From Scedosporium boydii (Eukaryota; Ascomycota; Sordariomycetes; Microascales; Microascaceae): a DNA stretch of 64,000 nt. The stretch lies in the NCBI GenBank assembly GCA_002221725.1, contig NJFT01000183.1:1-64000 (forward strand), in the 5' to 3' direction. The notes beneath the pieces are model-generated. The model searched no databases and was not told the origin of the DNA. It saw only the letters and a program-made list of their open reading frames with translations. Position numbers and translations under genes: made by a program. Shown here one piece after another: positions 10,889-23,800 of the stretch; position 1 is the stretch's first letter, and each line of letters begins with the position of its first letter.

Positions 10889-13120
10889 TCATCGGTTAGC
10901 GTAGGGTCGGTTCATGAGTGCGATCTCTCGAGCTATTTCCCCCCATTCCAGTTCACGCTGAAACCCTGAGCCGCCGTCCTTCCGCGACTGCAGCGTCTCT
11001 TCCCACTTCAGTAGCTCGTAAGCGAATCGTAGGTGAGGTTGGATAATGACATTGAGTCGGCGTGCCCGTACAAAACAGTAGGCACGGGGAAAGGACAGGT
11101 CCAAGGTCCGCATGACCTCAGCAATGCATATTGTAGCGCTCCGGGATACCCCTACTCGGCAATGGACAAGAGTGGCGGTCCCATTGCGGCGTCCGCGATC
11201 TGGGTTTGGGGGTCGATCGTTAGATGTGATGAGATGAGATGAGATGGGAGAGGGAGTGCTCAAGGCCACGATCTGTAACTTACCAATAAACTCGAGGCAT
11301 CGATCAAATACGTCGGTCAAAGGGTCGATTCCATTATCCTGGACACATTCAACCGTATAGAGATTGTCCATTCCCCATTTGTCATGTTCACCATCCTTCC
11401 ACAAGGCTGTTTCTCCAACACTGAGAACCTGGCCGATACCGAGGGCCCGGAGGAGGTCAGGGTTGCTTGCATGGCTAAGGTTTCCGAGGTACATGTAGTC
11501 GAGAATCCTGCTGGGTAAAGATCCATCTAGTCCAGTAAACCAAGGCGGCTCGGTCTTGACGAGTCCGGTTAAGTCAGCCAAACTTAACGATGAGCAGACT
11601 GGCGACTCTTGGAGTAGCCGCGCGGCAAGAGTTGAGAGAAGGGCTACATCGGCGGGGTAGGCAAAGAAATTGCGCTTTTTCTCCGTATGCAGTGCCAACC
11701 AGGCATCCGGAACAGGTCGCCCTGTACTATAGCTGAAATAGGCTATGGCCAACATGGTCGATTCGGTATAACCATCGGCGCAGTGGAGAAGGATCTTCCG
11801 CTGCGGCACGTGGACATGTTCCGCATCACTCTCGAAATCGGCGTCCGCCTCTTCATCATCGTCAAACGCAGACCCTGGCGAAGATATTGGCAATATCCCA
11901 TGTGCGAGGTGGTAAATCCATTTGCAAGTCTCGAGAATACCGTCGGCCTCGGCGTGAGACCAAGTCGGCGGAAGGATGCTTCCAGATGATGGAAAGTCAA
12001 AATGTTTTCGATCTGAGGCTCCCGGGTCGCCCTCGGCAACGGCCCTCAGAGCCCCGGGATTGATATGGCCCAGATCGCTACACTCGATTAGGATGTCGAA
12101 CTCTTGCTCGTCTTCAGAAGAGGGGTAGGGGGTCGGCCCAACCCATACATTGTGGGATATCTCGCTCGCCTTCGACATGCAGTACATCTCCGTTCTCTCC
12201 TGTACGAAGAAATCGACAATGTTCCCTGTTACGCCGCCTTCGGAGTCAATCGCAACGAACTTGTAATAATTTTCTTCAAATTCGCTAAACGGACAGGCGC
12301 ATATGAAGGTATTGTACTTCGGCAAGGCCTGCCCCGTGCATTCGTGCGCATTTCTCCACCTATGCTGAGCTTCCGCAATACTCCAGCCAACCTTCATGAC
12401 TGTAGCAATATCCTCTCCGTAGACGATGATATCTGATGTCATCGCTGCCTTTGCGGCTTGGATATGGAAATTGCGCACGGAGAAACCCTCCCGAGGGTCG
12501 ATATCGATAAACTCAGCGACAGAACCCGGCTGCATGAATTCGTCTGCGGAAATGGCCCCCTTGAGGCGGGAAATGGTCAGGTCACCATCGGCCTTGACCA
12601 CTGTGACACCCCGCAGGCACAGAGGCGTGGCACGGGAAGCATTATGGCGCGTGGTGAAGAATGCTTGCTGTATATGATTCTGTGGGTGGATGCCATGGAA
12701 CCAAGGAAAGACATTCCCGGGGTCAGGCAAGGGCTGATGCGAAGAGTATTCCAATGATGCCGCAAGATCTCCAGCGCTTATAGTGTATAGGGAAAGGGCA
12801 CCGGACTCGATACGGCTAAAGCTATCAGGCGGGAAGAGTAAAGAAGTTTGTGAGGCGGACGCAGATGAGTTTGGTTCCAGCGATGGCGAGCGTGATCTCT
12901 GATCGCCACTGATTTCTACGCTACACTCATCTCTGGTCGTGATAGAGCCGGGTGGGCAATATGGTATATGCTTGTTAGGCACCGTAACGGGGCTTGAAGA
13001 TGCCGGGTCCGGGGGGGAGTGAGTCCGCCCGTCGAGACTAATGGATGGGGTAACAGAGCTGACTGCGGCGGACGTGGACCGATGCGGCGGAAGTGGTCTT
13101 GTGAGAGCAATCGTCGCCAT
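10889..13120 (-). CDS. Pps1-like dual-specificity protein phosphatase
   Basis: Large dual-specificity phosphatase resembling yeast Pps1, which dephosphorylates Tyr and Ser/Thr and is linked to S-phase control. The C-terminal domain carries the active-site loop HCRVGVSRSAT, catalytic Cys at about residue 626, followed by FPRAYCFVRARRLNVIIQPH. An upstream domain has the related but altered loop HCADGYTES near residue 445, in which the usual Arg is replaced by Glu, so it is probably not catalytic. The raw frame is open throughout (743 codons). I nevertheless infer an 84-nt intron at 11200-11283 (donor GTAAGTTAC, acceptor CCCAG). Removing it joins CLEFI to DRGRRNGTATLVHCRVG and gives about 715 aa. 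The first ~150 residues are Ser/Pro-rich and probably disordered. Confidence 0.85.
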   Translation of the reverse strand: MATIALTRPLPPHRSTSAAVSSVTPSISLDGRTHSPPDPASSSPVTVPNKHIPYCPPGSITTRDECSVEISGDQRSRSPSLEPNSSASASQTSLLFPPDSFSRIESGALSLYTISAGDLAASLEYSSHQPLPDPGNVFPWFHGIHPQNHIQQAFFTTRHNASRATPLCLRGVTVVKADGDLTISRLKGAISADEFMQPGSVAEFIDIDPREGFSVRNFHIQAAKAAMTSDIIVYGEDIATVMKVGWSIAEAQHRWRNAHECTGQALPKYNTFICACPFSEFEENYYKFVAIDSEGGVTGNIVDFFVQERTEMYCMSKASEISHNVWVGPTPYPSSEDEQEFDILIECSDLGHINPGALRAVAEGDPGASDRKHFDFPSSGSILPPTWSHAEADGILETCKWIYHLAHGILPISSPGSAFDDDEEADADFESDAEHVHVPQRKILLHCADGYTESTMLAIAYFSYSTGRPVPDAWLALHTEKKRNFFAYPADVALLSTLAARLLQESPVCSSLSLADLTGLVKTEPPWFTGLDGSLPSRILDYMYLGNLSHASNPDLLRALGIGQVLSVGETALWKDGEHDKWGMDNLYTVECVQDNGIDPLTDVFDRCLEFIGKLQIVALSTPSPISSHLITSNDRPPNPDRGRRNGTATLVHCRVGVSRSATICIAEVMRTLDLSFPRAYCFVRARRLNVIIQPHLRFAYELLKWEETLQSRKDGGSGFQRELEWGEIAREIALMNRPYANR

Positions 13121-14669
13121 TCTGGACGGCTACACCAGCAGGGTCGGAGGAGAGGAGGTTGGATATCGCAGAAGCCTAAGAACCATAAGAGTGTGAACCA
13201 CCCAACGACAGTTCAGGTTATCAATATCGACGATATAAAATATGAAGTTTGAGGGATCTCATTAGGCCTATAACGGACGGGAACCAGCGACAATTATCCC
13301 ATGTGTCGGCAGCTGGATTTCTGATAGCAAATACGTAGGCCACGCGAGACCAACGTCGAACGTCGAACGTCGAATGTTGGTTGTTCGGCGGCTCACGGGA
13401 CACGTACGGGGCACGTCCGGTACACTGAATGAGGCGTGACGGGATGTAGAGGTGTCGACTGGAGCAGTTTGCCATGCACACGAAACACTGTTGACGAAAC
13501 GGCAAGCAAGATATTGTATGATGATTAAGCCATGGCAGAAGACAGAATGGTAAGGAGAATACGAAGTAAGAAAAAGGGTTGGCCTCTGGCCTCGCGCCTT
13601 ATCACGAAGGAAGTGATATGGTGCAACTCTTGGTGATGATTGAAGCTCGTTGGTTCAATGTTGCAGTTCGAGCGGGGAAGGTGGATGTGCGAGACCCACT
13701 CCGCCAGGCTAATAAGTAGTGTCCAAGTAGTGTAACTTTACACTAGTGTAGTGTAGGTCTGTATCTGATACTCCGCACACGACCGAGTAGGGTACACTAT
13801 ATGTATACTTCTCTACATATTCGCGCCTGAGATACCCGGCATATCGTTTGAGCATAAGTCAAATTTCGTGTATACTACCTCCTTTGCAGGCTAAACTAGT
13901 ACGGCGCATGTACATACTTCGTACGTCAATACTCCAGCGCAGTTGACTAGCGCTTTTAAATACAGTTGGCGACACTAGTGCCTGTCGTGTACTAGTGCAG
14001 TTGCAGTACTTGTACACTCGGACGATATGCCATGAATCTGAACTGTTCCTCATCTACAGTGGGAGCTAGACATGATCACCCAGTGGCCTCTGTGTGCAGG
14101 ACATCAAGTCTAGGCCCTTAATGTTGAAATTATGAGCACCTTGCGAGGGGAAAATTCCCCCATTGAGGTATAGAGAGCGTGAGAATTAATGGGGCTTCCA
14201 ATATTGCCGCTGGAGTTCTCAATCTTCCATTGATCAATTTGTTGCTCCTGCATCAATTGATCCCTCTCTCCAATGTACGCACAGTCATACTTCGGACTTC
14301 GGACTTCGTACCCCAATTGTCCCCACCAGGCACCGGCCAAGATCGGATTACATAAGAACGGCAGGGTCATAGCTTGCATCTTTTGAGCACTTCAAATTAT
14401 TCGACGTCATCGAACAAGATTAACTTGACGACGCCGCGTCGTCTGGTCCATCATCTAAAAACTTTTTATCCCGAGCAGCGACTTGGAAACAACAACCCTT
14501 AATCTTGTTACCTCCCGTTATTAGTCGAATAGGAACTTCATAATCCAGTTGCTTCGAGTCCGCTCAAATCTGCTTCCGCCGCTGACATGAACTGACACAT
14601 TTTGTTGGACAAACCGAATTCCCCCATACCTGCCTCCTCCAGCACCGGCCCGACCTTCATCTTCGACCG
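13121..14669. other. Intergenic between divergent genes, 1.5 kb
   Basis: Shared upstream region of the phosphatase (-) and the DDHD lipase (+). It is rich in short self-complementary motifs, including a CTAGTGTAGTGTAG-like series at 13720-13800, ACTTCGTACGT at about 13917 and three ACTTCGG-like units at about 14289-14310. No gene was seen. Confidence 0.6.
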
Positions 14670-17600
14670 ATGCGGCACACCTATTCTTCCTCGTGCCGAC
14701 TGGCTCCAGCAGGTCCTCCTCCAGACGCATACGACGAAAACACCCCACCCCCTGTCTTGGCCCAGTTCTTCTATTCATCACACACATCTATTGATGATCT
14801 TGACTCCTCGGGCAACCCGAGCCATTCTTTACCCGAAGCTAAACACACCAAGGGTGAACTCCAACCATTTTCGCTGGTGGACAACATTGCTCTTGAAAAT
14901 GCATGGCTTTCACTTATCAATGGATGCCACCGACAAGCCCATATCTCGGCGGAGGAATATCCAGCTCTAGACACTGGCTTAGGAAATGCTCACGCCGAGA
15001 CGCTTTCCCGCATCGTTCAATACCTAGCAGCCGTACACCGTGATAAACACGGAGTGAATCCCCGAGCACTCCGAGCAGTGAACCAGGATGTCACAACATC
15101 CGATGCAGCTGCTTCACCATCACAAACCTGCTGTCCCGAACTGTTCGACGACGTGGATAATGAGCTGCGGGAAGCCTTTTGTCCGCTCCTAAGAAGAAGC
15201 CGCCACCAGCTCAGCCTCGATAGCGTCACCCAAAAGATAATGATGAGCATGACAGCTCTCCAAGGCAACCCAGGCTCTCGAAAATATCCGAGCACCTCAG
15301 CAGGCCACGCGAACCAGGCGCCGCCAAATGATACTAGTGCACAAAGATTCGAATTGAATGACAGATATACGTCCGGAACCAAGGACCATTACCACGCTTC
15401 GTTGTCCACAGATCAGAGTGCTGATGGCTCTCGTCATTCTGTCAATGTACTTGCCAGCGCACGAGGTATTCTAGCTGATGATGGGATATCAGGAACGCCT
15501 TTTATGAGGGTCGGCAGCTCCGCATCCTTATCCAGCGGAACCTCTCCCCCAACTCTCAGCCGCAAAGAGCACCCAGTTAGTGATAGAAACGAGGCTGAAA
15601 CCTCGTCAGCTAGACATTCTCAACTGGGTTTAGGCCGGACTGTATCCACGGCCCCTACTGAGACACTACGCCGCCTACAGTCAACTACAGAAGTTGTTGT
15701 TGGCTCCTCCAGGTTACACACAGTATCCCTGCCTGCCCTCCAAATGAGGCCTGTGTACTGGTCACCGATCAATGACAGAGCCGTGGTTATTCGAGCTACA
15801 TGGTTCTATAGGTAAGCCACATGGTACGTTACCCCATAAGTCGTTCTCTTTAAACTAACTACGACACCAAGGGACTCGATGCAACCAGTCCCGGTCGAAG
15901 TTGCAAACCATCTCGAGGCAGGCTACCAAGAGCTTCGACCCTGGACTGAAACATGGGCAGACGAATTACGGTGCGCCGTGGAAGTAGGTCCCCTCGGCGA
16001 GGAAAAAATCTCGTACCGCCTCTGGCCATTGGAACCCTTGAAATCGGGGAAACAACCCTTGGGTAAACGGGTCTGGAACGCGCCCGTCGACCCCTTCTGT
16101 GCGGCTCGATGCTTTAGGGGCGAAGCCGCCGCCGAGGGTGCTCAGGTACCACCGCCAGGCGGTCCGAACAATTCAGCAACATCACAAGCCCCTCGACGCT
16201 TCGCAAATTACCACGTGATTTTCAAAGACGCTCGGCTGGCTTTTTTGCTTAAACCTAGCCTCAAGCCATCGGCTTACTACGGACGACGGCCTGCCGCCAA
16301 AATCATAAAAGGGTCAACCGTGGGAATACCCGTTATCAGAGGTTTTGACGTAGATGGGCAAGATCAACAGGGCACACCTAAGAGCCCTGCATCGGTGGGC
16401 ATTTCGAGTTCACCTGGTGAGACGGCATCTGAAACTGCGGACTCGGGACCTTGCGTGGCCTGTGAATCAGACAAAGAGCAGGCTCGAGTTAAAGATCTCG
16501 TGCTTGTAATACACGGCATTGGGCAAAAATTTGCGGAAAGGGTTGAAAGTTTCCATTTCACCCATGCCATCAATGCTTTTCGACGTGCCGTTAACCTGGA
16601 GCTGAAAACCCCCGTAGTCAAGGCGGTCTTGAGGGAGGATAGCACTGCCATTATGGTGCTCCCCGTAAACTGGCGTCAGAGCCTGTCCTTTGAGGATGGA
16701 GGTCCCATGACCGAGGCTGACAGGACCGCCGAAGCGCTGGCAGCCTTCGGATTAAAAGATATTGAACCACCCACAATTCCGGCCGTGCGAAGCATGATCT
16801 CCGACGTCATGTTCGATATCCCCTTCTACATGTCACAGCATAAACCCAAGATGATAGGTGCCCTTGTAGCTGAAGCCAACCGAATCTACCGCCTCTGGTG
16901 TCGAAATAACCCTGGATTCGCAGATCACGGGCGCGTTCATCTCATTGCCCACTCCCTTGGCAGCGCAATGGCGCTTGACATTCTCTCGCGCCAACCAACC
17001 TACACTCCTAAACTAGACCAGTCCAAAACCGTGCCAGCCGCCGACTTCTTCGAATTCGATACCACTAACCTCTTCCTTGCTGGCAGTCCGGCCGCTTTCT
17101 TCCTCCTCTTGGAGAGAGGAGCCCTACTTCCGCGACGCGGTCGATTAAAGCCAGGAGCCGACCCCCATGATGTCACAGCAGAGGATATCAATGGGGAGGC
17201 CGGGTCGCTAGGGTGTATGGCTGTTGATAACATCTACAACATTCTGGCGAAGGAAGATCCGATCGCCTATCTGTTGAACGGCACTATTGACCCTGCGTAT
17301 GCTACGAGTTTGCGGACCGCTTACGTGCCAAGCACCACCAGCTCTCTCGTTGAGATGATGGGCAATGTCGTCCGTAACCTTGTTCCACTGAAACCGTCCA
17401 AGGTCGACCTCACCGGTGTGTCTCAGGTGAAGCCGCCTGTCGTCCGTTTACCGTCTCAACTTGAACTTGAAGTTCACGATTTTACGAGGGAGGAGGTTGC
17501 GGAGAAGAAGGCTTATCTCCTCAACGACAATGCGCAGATTGACTACTACCTTCACTCCGGCAGTGGGCCCCTGGAGATACAGTATCTGAATATGCTGGGC

Positions 17601-17744
17601 GCACACAGCTCCTATTGGAGCCACAAAGATTTCGTCCGCATGCTCTGCGTGGAAATCGGGCGGAGGCCTGGCAGGGAGTACACCATTCCTGAAATGAGAG
17701 CCCGTAAAATCCCTCGGCAGCATCTCGAAGCCAATCCTTCATAG
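14670..17744 (+). CDS. DDHD-domain phospholipase (PA-PLA1 family)
   Basis: Predicted intracellular phospholipase A1-type lipase, the family of mammalian DDHD1/DDHD2 and yeast YOR022C, acting on phosphatidic acid or related lipids at organelle membranes. Two exons, 14670-15811 and 15872-17744, join AG|G in phase to about 1004 aa. An upstream in-frame TGA (14583) with no ATG between makes 14670 the first available start. Residues 1-350 are low-complexity apart from an early FSLVDNIALENAWLSL segment. Exon 2 opens with the conserved WTETWADELRCAVEVGPLGE region. The lipase core has LVLVIHGIGQ and the nucleophile motif AHSLGSA (Ser about 742). The DDHD region follows (FEFDTTNLFLAGSPAAFF through IDYYLHSG). 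It is convergent with rad3, 182 bp away. Confidence 0.9.
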
Positions 17745-17926
17745 GCGTAAATTTTCGTTGGGTAGAGGTAGACGCATAATCGAATCATCGAGACGGTTCC
17801 TTCTGTTACTTCTGATTATCTCTGTATTAAGAGGACCAGACCATGGTTACTAGCAAGCAGCTCACCCCTCCTTCGAGGTTTTGACTACCGATTGTTAGTC
17901 TACGGCGACTCCCCTCCGCGCTTAAA

Positions 17927-20881
17927 TTAAAAGCCATCAATCTCCATCAGGTCATCATCCAGCCCATCGTCTATTCCGTATTCATCATCCAACACCGTCG
18001 GCAGTTTCGGAGGGGCGTTCGCCTGGGCTTCCAACTCTCGTATCTTCTCCATCTCCATGGCTTCTTTGTGCTTCATCAGATCGTCGTATGTCCATGCACT
18101 TATCCCTTCCTGGTCCTTGGCACTGAACGGCTGCGCCATGCCCTTAAGGAACCTCCGGGCATTGCTCACCGCCATGTCTGTACTCAAGTTCACATCTGCC
18201 TCGAGGAGCCCTTGGTTGATCCACTTGGGCAGCTGAGCCCTCTTTTTCTGAAATCTGCGGTCAGCAAGCACCATGATCCCGTAATCATCTTTGCCTCGGA
18301 GGACACGGCCAAGGCACTGCGCAGCATGCCGCATCGCGTCAAATGACAAGAAGTCGTTCTCTCGAATGCGATAAGTCTCGCGCAAAAACTCGAGGCGCGC
18401 TTTAAGGATGCGTGACTCTGTGTACTGGAAAGGAACACCAATACAGAGAACGGCTCTCCCATATTGGTGGTCAAAGTCAATGCCTTCAGAAACCTTTCCT
18501 CGCGCGACGCAAAGCAGGACAGCGCCTCGACCATTGCAGCAGGCTGTGCGGTATGTCTCTAATGCCAGAGAGGTTTCCTGAGCATCGGGTGTTTCTACTA
18601 AGATGAGTTTGTACTTCCAGATTTCGTCCAGAATTCCCATACCCTGCCACATGCTGATGATGGATTCCATATACAGATACGAGGGGAAGAAAACCACCAT
18701 CCCGTCCGGAGTTATTTTGGCGAACTCCGTGAGGAGCGTGCCGTAGTTGCGCACAACACCTGGTTCATTCCGGACTTGGAAGCCTGTGGATATGGATGCT
18801 TGATCACTCCCCCGGGTGACGATCATGGGCAAGAAAGATCTCCTTGCAAGAGACATACTGTACGATTCCTGCACAACGGTAGAAAAATTGAGCATCCGCG
18901 GATACATTTCGAGTGGAGACATTGTGCCGGAAGTTATGATGACAGACCGAAACCTGTCAAATACAGGTTTTATGGCGATTGCGGCATCCAAGCAAATGAA
19001 ATGTAGAACCGGGTTTGGTATTTCCGCTGTGTCAGACTCGAACGGCTCGAGGATGAGAAGAAAACCCCTTTCGTATGTTGCTACGAGAGTTGCAAAGATG
19101 GCTACTTCTTGCAGGGGTTGGTAATCCTCGATATTTGTAAGTTCCAGGGTCCGTACGAGCGATGACAGTCTTTCGGCACAAAACCGGAGCGGTTTCTTTT
19201 CAATGAAGGTGTGTTCCTTGAGATGGGCAAGGAATGAAGGTGGGGTCTCCGAAATGACTTGCCGGACTTTCATCCGCGTCTAGGCATGGTCAGAGGGTGT
19301 GTTTTCTGCGGTGCGTAAAAGCAGAAGTCGAAGCTTACCTTGAGGTACTCGATAAATCGCTTCAGAAATGCAACGAAATGTTCTGCTCTTCGGATATTTC
19401 CTGGCACAGCTTCTTGCAAAAGATCGTCCGGCAATGCTACCTCGCGATTTAGTTTCGAAGCACCCCGAAAAAAAAAATACGGGTCGAAAAGTCCATACCG
19501 GGGTTGGCCATGAAAGCATCCTCTCTGCGGGACTCCTCCGCGCCACGTAAGCCTTCGACTAGCTTCTCATACTCATTTCGGAGCTTCTCCTGGTCCGTAT
19601 CCTTCAGTTCAGCCACCCGGCGCTCCAGGTTGTGGGCTCCTCTGGTGGCTTTCCTGAGAGAGTCTTCGGTGATGTCTGTGCTGAGAGACTCGATGCAAAC
19701 ATTATCAATGTTGTGCGCCTCATCGAAGACGACGATGCAGTCCTTCGAGAGCTCTCTAGATACACGCTCGGCGATCTTTGGATCCAGAAGATAGTGGTAA
19801 GAATAGATAATAACGTTGCAGTATTGCATCTAGCCCTGGCCGGTTAGTGCTTTATCCATGCGGGTGGGCTAGACCGAGGCTACTCACCATGCGCCTCGAA
19901 GTGAAGTACGGGCACTGTTTGTGCTCCTCGCCGTACGCGAGTAGGGCATCGAGGGTCCACACGCCATTTGGAATCAGATTGTGTGGCTCCAGGAGGTCGA
20001 GGTTCTACACGTAAGTCAGGACGGTGGTCATGAAGTTTTAACACGGGTCCATACGTCATGGTAGATGCAAAGCTCAACATCCTCTCCTCGGTCTTTCTTT
20101 TCTCTTACGAAGCCTGCTGTGAGGCTTCTGCAACGGGCATCCACAATCGCTCCACTCTTCTCCCTCTTTACAGATGGGTGAAGACACAAATTTTTTCGGC
20201 TGGTGAGGCCAAGGGCTCTGAATTCCTCAACTTGGCCCCGCTGCTCTGCGCGGTATTTCATTAAGGCTTTCAGCTCTGCCAAGGCTTTCTCGATCTCTGA
20301 CGTAGTTCCTATACCGGCAGAAGGTCAGAGAATCTGTAGAAGTTCAGATACGTAGGATATACTAACGAGAGCAGTATATGATTTTGCGCTGCGATGGATA
20401 GTGTTGCTGGTAGGCAATAAGCAGGGACAGGAGAGAGATGGTTTTCCCAGTGCCCGAGGGCATTTCAAGAACACAGTTGCCGCCTGCATCCAATGTTTCT
20501 ATATCTTCAATTAGAACAGCATCGGGCGGCAAACACAGCTCATCTACATACTTTTGAGATCGCACATGTAGCTAGCATGGGGGTAGAAGAGGCCGAGAGT
20601 TAGCATTATTAGAGAGCTTGCTCAGGCAGGGAGACACAGCCATCCCCGTTGCCCCAGGGTGGAAAAGGAAAGAAACTTACGCATACTGCTCTAGATCATA
20701 AAGTTAGCTATGCTTGCCGTAATACCCGGGGAGTAGGATGACGTACCAGGATATATTCTCGGGTAGGGGAAGAGGACCTCGAGGTCCCTAAATCCCAAGT
20801 CAGCTCATATTCTGAACTGTAAAAAACCAGTCTAGTTCAAGGCAGGGAAATGAGGAGCACCAACTCGATGTTGAACTTCAT
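17927..20881 (-). CDS. rad3: TFIIH 5'-3' DNA helicase Rad3/XPD
   Basis: Fe-S superfamily 2 helicase of TFIIH, needed for nucleotide excision repair and part of the transcription initiation complex. Ten exons: 20865-20881, 20747-20787, 20681-20690, 20552-20571, 20367-20498, 20055-20308, 19888-20004, 19499-19829, 19339-19436 and 17927-19279. They give about 790 aa (yeast Rad3 is 778). Every junction keeps phase and restores known family sequence, starting [20 protein letters not shown]. Walker [10 protein letters not shown] is at 41-49 and DEAH at 233-236. Candidate Fe-S cysteines occur in [15 protein letters not shown] and KQCPYF. The helicase motif region ends with [15 protein letters not shown]. 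The C-terminus is acidic ([18 protein letters not shown]). Exon 3 is only 10 nt. Confidence 0.96.
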
Positions 20882-23800
20882 GGTTCCATATGTTTACGAG
20901 AGACGCCTGCCAAGGGAGCGGGCACTTAAACTAGGCAGCCAAGTCGGACAGAGGAAAGCAGCACAACCAGCTTTGACGAGGCTGGTTCGAAGGGAATTTA
21001 TCTTGGTCTATGAGAGTATTACTAATGCTGATGTGGACCTCCTGTTGCTCTATCCCGGGTTGTTTGGAAGGAAGATGTTCATGTCATTTGGCCAAATAAT
21101 ACTTACGAACAGAGCACGAGCACTGAGGTGTGAAAAATATATCGAGGTTTCGGTAGAGCGTGTCTCTTTGCATCTCCTTCGTTGGACTTGGAGCATAATT
21201 GGACCCAGAACCTTAGTCACCAAACAGTCGCGAGATCACGTGATGCTGTTCAGGAGCTTGCATTGACAGGTACAATTCGGTGATATTACACACCACACAC
21301 ACAATAACACTGCTTGGTAATAATCAATTGATACCAATGTACGAAGTACTTTACTGTTTTGCCAGGCAGACCTTCCAAATGTCAGTGGGATGATTTCAGT
21401 GAAATGTGCTGTGCAAACTAGCGTGTAACCGTGGTCAAGCCAAGACTAATAACCCCAAATGAGGTCAATTTTGCTCCAGTCTAAGCCTCAAGGAGATATA
21501 TTAACATCGATTCAAGGCGGAATCTAATGTTATTAATTCAATCCTCTGGGAGCCGGGCGAAACTTCATGAGGCGAGGCCAAATACAAAGAACTAGATTAT
21601 TGGACAGACAACCTCTAATGACTTCGGGACTCGGGCGACTCGGACCTCGATTTCTTGGGCATCCAGAAAATCCAGGTGGCTGTGCTTCCATGATCATTGA
21701 TCAATGGCTGGATGTCGGCAAGCGCCCACTTGGCAAGAAATCGGTTGAAATCCCGCAGGCCGTTGGTGTCACAAAACCCTCATGGATACAATTAGCCAAA
21801 TGTACTGGGAAGCCTGGCGGTAACACAAGCCCCTCCTGTGCCGGATCGGAAATGTGTGTACTTGTACTCTGTAGGCACCGAGCCGGGGTCTGACGAAAGT
21901 CACTCGCTCTTAGTTGTTTAGGTACCCTGGGGCTTTCCCAGTACCCGAGACCCAAACCATGAGTTTAGTTGCGCCACGCTGTCGAAGCCCTTCCCAAATT
22001 GATTTTTTTTTCCCTTTCTCTTTATTGACCCGCTCATGATCTTTGAAATGCGATTGATTCACCTATATTCTATAAATCAATAGGAAACTGCCCGTAGCGA
22101 AAAATGGGTTGACTTTCATCTTTCGTTGGGGGGGGAACAAAGTCCCTTCGTACCATGTTTGTACCAAGACATGGATGGGATGGAGATGGCCCAGAGGCTT
22201 CTTCCTTCACCACCATCATCACATTCACAGCGGTCCTTGAACAATTGAACAATTTGCATTCGGGCAGAAATCTGCGGGTCCAGCCCATAATGGATGCATG
22301 CATCCCACCTTCTGCCTCGTCACTGGCTGGACGGCAACTAGGGTGATGCCATGCGCCTAATTTCGTAAACTTACCACTCAGAAGAATCATAGGCTGTTCG
22401 AGCCCGACCAATCGAGACGACATGGCTTCGAGAGTAGCAATCGGAGGCTGGGAGCTGCACGATACTGGGCATCAATCATCTTTTGTTCTCATTCTCTCAT
22501 TTGAAAAACTCGGGCTGTCGGGGAGGCCGTGCGAGCATTCCACATCAGAGAGTGGTACCTGTGTAGGGGTAACCGGAGGGAGGGCGAGGGTTGGCTCAGA
22601 TTGCAGTTGACTCTGACTCGAGCCATTTTCAAACGCGGTTGGGGGCTCGACCATCGCTTGGGGTCTTAGACCTGTATACACAGGTACGGGGTCGGGCGTT
22701 CCTCTTGTATCCGGCGCTAGCGAAGATGATCACGGATTCACATCCCGAAAAACCTGTGCTGCGTTTGACACTCGGTGGGACAAGGAGATCACTTACGCAT
22801 ATTTGTCCCCACCTTTCAGGCCCCCTTCTGTCCCACGGGACACATGACTGATTGAGGTTACAGCATGGCTGCGGCTGGGCGGTCGTGTAACTGTGCAAGC
22901 TGTGGACGTCTCCTATGAAGTACTTCGTAGGAGGCAGGCTCTGCCGATCTCGTGGGAACGCGGCACGCCATTAACGAATGCCCAGATTCTTCCCCATCTC
23001 CATGCCACCGTGGTCAGCCCGCATGCCGCCAGGCCCAGTATTTGCACCTCTACACCACACCAAGACCCATGTCAAGACGAATCCTTCACGCACACTTTAC
23101 ACTTGACCCACGGCCCATTTCAAATATAGCCCTGTGCTCCCGGTTCAGCTCACAGACACCTCGATCATGCCTAGAAATTATCAGACAGTGTGTGCCTAGC
23201 AGTCCTTGCCGTGTTCAGCCTACTCTTCGTATGTTCGTCGGAAATCCTTCATGGCGGAAAGATATTGAAGGCGCAGTCAACTGCCTTTCCATGGTGCAGA
23301 AAGGAGAAGGGGTACGCGCCGAGAGAGGGGGTTGGCGAGTATCGTCGGGAGCATCTCACCCCATGGCGTGTACATGCTATATTGCGGGCTCAAATTCTCT
23401 TTCATGGCTCCAAATCAACTGCCTGATGTAGCTCTCTTTCCCCTGTCCGCCTAGGGTGGGTGTGACGGAATCCGCCTTGATGAGGGGCCCAATCGCCGTC
23501 GTCCTCCGTCCCTCAACAGTCCGCCTCACTCTCGGTCCAATAATTACCGTCCCTAGACACTTTTTACGTTACTAACACCGGTCGTGGGAATGGATGTTTG
23601 GCCCCGATATCTCCATGCTGTGAGGTGAAAGCTGGCCCATTGCTCGCCATTATTTAACCCGCGTATTTCGGAGTACAGAGGCTCCACACGTCTTCCACAG
23701 AGCTCAGCATCTCCTCGCACTCGTTTGGTTCAGGGATTGTGGTAGACGGCAAAAACCCACACTCCAGGACCAGAGTAACATCTTGCGCCGCCCTCAGTAC

